Shown here piece after piece: positions 13,783-14,733 of a stretch of DNA of 14,733 bases. The position numbers and the translations under genes are program-made. The stretch's first letter is position 1. Every line of letters starts with the position of its first letter. Origin of the DNA: SHZI01 sp038214295 (lineage in GTDB: Bacteria; Pseudomonadota; Gammaproteobacteria; Steroidobacterales; GCA-2729495); NCBI GenBank assembly GCA_038214295.1, contig JBBQSA010000066.1, positions 1 through 14,733 of the forward strand, written 5' to 3'. The notes under the pieces were generated by a model. That model made no database searches. It saw only the letters and a program-made list of their open reading frames with translations, and had not been told where the DNA came from.

Positions 13783-14103
13783 GTGTGGACCGAGCACGTG
13801 GCCGAATTTTCCGACCTCGCGGTCGCGGACCAGCGGGCCTGCCTGGATGCGGTGGTTCTGGTGGAACAATGCCTGCGTTCGCACCTCGCGCCGGCAAAGG
13901 TCAACCTGGCCAGCCTGGGCAACGCGGTCCCGCATCTGCACTGGCACATCATCGCGCGCTTCCAGTGGGACAGCCACTTCCCCACGCCGGTCTGGGGCCA
14001 GGGGCAGCGCCAGGCGCCGGATCACGAGATGGCTCGTATCGCGGCCCTGCGGCCGACCCTGGAAGCCGATATTGCGTGCCGCCTGTCCGCCGATTTGGCT
14101 TAG
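13783..14103 (+). CDS. HIT-domain protein (histidine triad hydrolase), start damaged or unusual
   Basis: Nucleotide-phosphate hydrolase of the HIT superfamily. The triad HLHWHII is intact, followed by ARFQWDSHFPTPVWG, and the family block NLASLGNAVPHLH precedes it. From GTG 13783 the product is 106 residues, but protein-like sequence in the same frame runs upstream from about 13699 (AGQPVFQGTRFRIIRTDEGG, then FPAFYRLV), matching the first strands expected in HIT proteins. That upstream part has no ATG, GTG or TTG in frame. An ATG overlapping the previous gene's stop (13694) lies in another frame. Relatives often begin with a Cys-x-x-Cys segment, missing here. So this is either a small deletion or frameshift near 13694-13700 (natural or assembly), or a shortened protein from GTG 13783. 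It may be co-transcribed with the dehydrogenase gene. Confidence 0.75.
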   Translation: MWTEHVAEFSDLAVADQRACLDAVVLVEQCLRSHLAPAKVNLASLGNAVPHLHWHIIARFQWDSHFPTPVWGQGQRQAPDHEMARIAALRPTLEADIACRLSADLA

Positions 14104-14135
14104 CGCACGCTCAGGTTTGACCCCAGCGCGGCCAG

Positions 14136-14164
14136 TGGGCATTGATGACATAACCGTGTATAAC
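14136..14164 (+). promoter_or_regulatory. Promoter of the FecR-domain gene
   Basis: -35 TGGGCA (14136-14141), a 17-base spacer, and -10 TATAAC (14159-14164, 5 of 6). The start should be near 14171, giving a leader of about 44 bases. A short direct repeat ATAACC (14150-14155 and 14160-14165) overlaps the -10. It indicates a new transcription unit after the HIT gene. Confidence 0.55.
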
Positions 14165-14202
14165 CACTGTTCAGTTGAGGAGTCGAACACAACACGGACC
14201 TT

Positions 14203-14207
14203 GGAGG
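14203..14207 (+). promoter_or_regulatory. Strong Shine-Dalgarno of the FecR-domain gene
   Basis: GGAGG with a 7-base gap to the ATG at 14215. It is one of the best ribosome-binding sites in the window and fixes the start. Confidence 0.85.
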
Positions 14208-14214
14208 TTTCTCA

Positions 14215-14733
14215 ATGGCCGACGCGCAACGAGATGGATCGCCCTGGGCTCGCGCCGCGCTAACGGCCTGCCTCCTGCTGACGGCTGCGTCCGCCAGCGC
14301 CCAGTCCGGCGGCGAAGTGGAGTTCTCCCGCGGCGTCGGTTTCGCGCAGGCGCCGGGCCAGACCGCCCGCATCCTCGGCAAGGGCCTGGCCCTCAAGGAA
14401 GGCGACCGGCTGACCACTTCCGAGAATGCCCTGGCCATCATCAAGCTGGAAGACGGCACGCGGATGACGGTGCGGCCCAACTCCGAGCTGGTCCTGCAGC
14501 GGTACCGCTTCAAGGAAAACGCTCCCGACAACAGCATGCTCATGCAATTGGTGCGCGGCGGCTTCCGGGCGGTCACCGGCCTGATCAGCAAGAACGCGCC
14601 CAACGCGGCCAAGGTGCAGACCTACACCGCCACCATCGGAATTCGCGGCACCGACTTCGACGCCCGGCTGTGCGCCCGCGACTGCGGCATCGAATCGGCC
14701 CGGATCAATGCCAGCGCGCGGCCCAATGTCGTG
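14215..14733 (+). CDS. Exported FecR-domain protein (3' end beyond window)
   Basis: The first 173 codons are open to the window edge, so the gene is partial. A signal peptide is present (MADAQRDGSPWARAALTACL, cleavage after ASASA or SAQ near 29-30). The mature part is a FecR-type periplasmic domain: a leading strand EVEFSRGVGFAQA, then LGKGLALKEGDRLTTSENALAIIKL with EDGTRMTVRPNSELVL, and LVRGGFRAVTGLISK, ending in TATIGIRGTDFDARLC. The TIGIRGTDF motif is characteristic. Unlike the FecR anti-sigma factor there is no N-terminal cytoplasmic sensor; this is the stand-alone secreted type, whose role is not settled. Two Cys near the end (LCARDCG) could form a disulfide. It has its own promoter and ribosome-binding site. 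What follows it would best indicate its function. Confidence 0.85.
   Translation, partial: MADAQRDGSPWARAALTACLLLTAASASAQSGGEVEFSRGVGFAQAPGQTARILGKGLALKEGDRLTTSENALAIIKLEDGTRMTVRPNSELVLQRYRFKENAPDNSMLMQLVRGGFRAVTGLISKNAPNAAKVQTYTATIGIRGTDFDARLCARDCGIESARINASARPNVV

Noticed and set aside
13694..14263. ORF from the ATG overlapping the dehydrogenase stop
   Set aside because: The frame reads as Ser/Pro/Arg-rich noise, while the HIT triad lies in a different frame; kept only as evidence that the HIT start is damaged.
1..14733. CRISPR array, insertion sequence, prophage or toxin-antitoxin module
   Set aside because: No spaced repeats, no transposase, integrase or phage proteins, and no small paired genes of that type were seen on either strand.

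Overview
The window looks like ordinary chromosome from a GC-rich gammaproteobacterium. Pointers are a Coq7-type ubiquinone hydroxylase, a Vfr/CRP-like cAMP regulator with a perfect enterobacterial-type operator upstream, the rplM-rpsI pair, a gammaproteobacterial-type DjlA, and E. coli-like residue numbering in RpiA. I cannot place it to genus; lineages near Xanthomonadales, Nevskiales or Ectothiorhodospiraceae are possible (inference). I see no prophage, insertion sequence, CRISPR array, toxin-antitoxin pair or defence locus, and nothing I would call a new multi-gene system. Almost all genes are housekeeping.

Left part (1-3120). After a terminator at 89-116 comes rpiA (+). It is followed by a bidirectional-looking terminator. 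Next is a minus-strand block read right to left: a DUF481 outer-membrane protein gene, a GC hairpin, a clear sigma70-type promoter, rplM, rpsI, and a tRNA-Gln(CUG) with its own TATAAT box.

Middle part (3120-7270). coq7 (+), which probably uses a CTG start, is followed by a crp/vfr homologue (+). crp meets rpe (-) head to tail at a 91-bp near-perfect palindrome that supplies the last codons and the stop of rpe. djlA (-) lies just upstream of rpe. djlA is divergent from purC (+). Both rpe and purC have an extended -10 box so close to a start codon that leaderless transcripts are plausible.

Right part (7271-14733), all on the plus strand. A YihY/BrkB membrane protein gene follows purC after 4 bp. 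Then come a doubtful small ORF with a 13-bp tandem repeat, a PBP7-type D,D-endopeptidase (pbpG), and a 1304-residue FAD/Fe-S dehydrogenase. Next is a HIT-domain gene with no normal start codon. A FecR-domain exported protein with its own promoter and ribosome-binding site runs off the right edge.

Functional links are modest. rpiA and rpe are the two pentose-phosphate isomerisation enzymes acting on ribulose-5-phosphate. rplM-rpsI is a ribosomal operon. purC is nucleotide synthesis. coq7 and the FAD/Fe-S dehydrogenase both touch the respiratory quinone pool, the latter by inference. The most useful second looks are the crp-rpe palindrome, the coq7 CTG start, crp autoregulation, the two near-leaderless promoters, the damaged HIT start, and a faint c-di-GMP-I-riboswitch-like motif just before rpiA.
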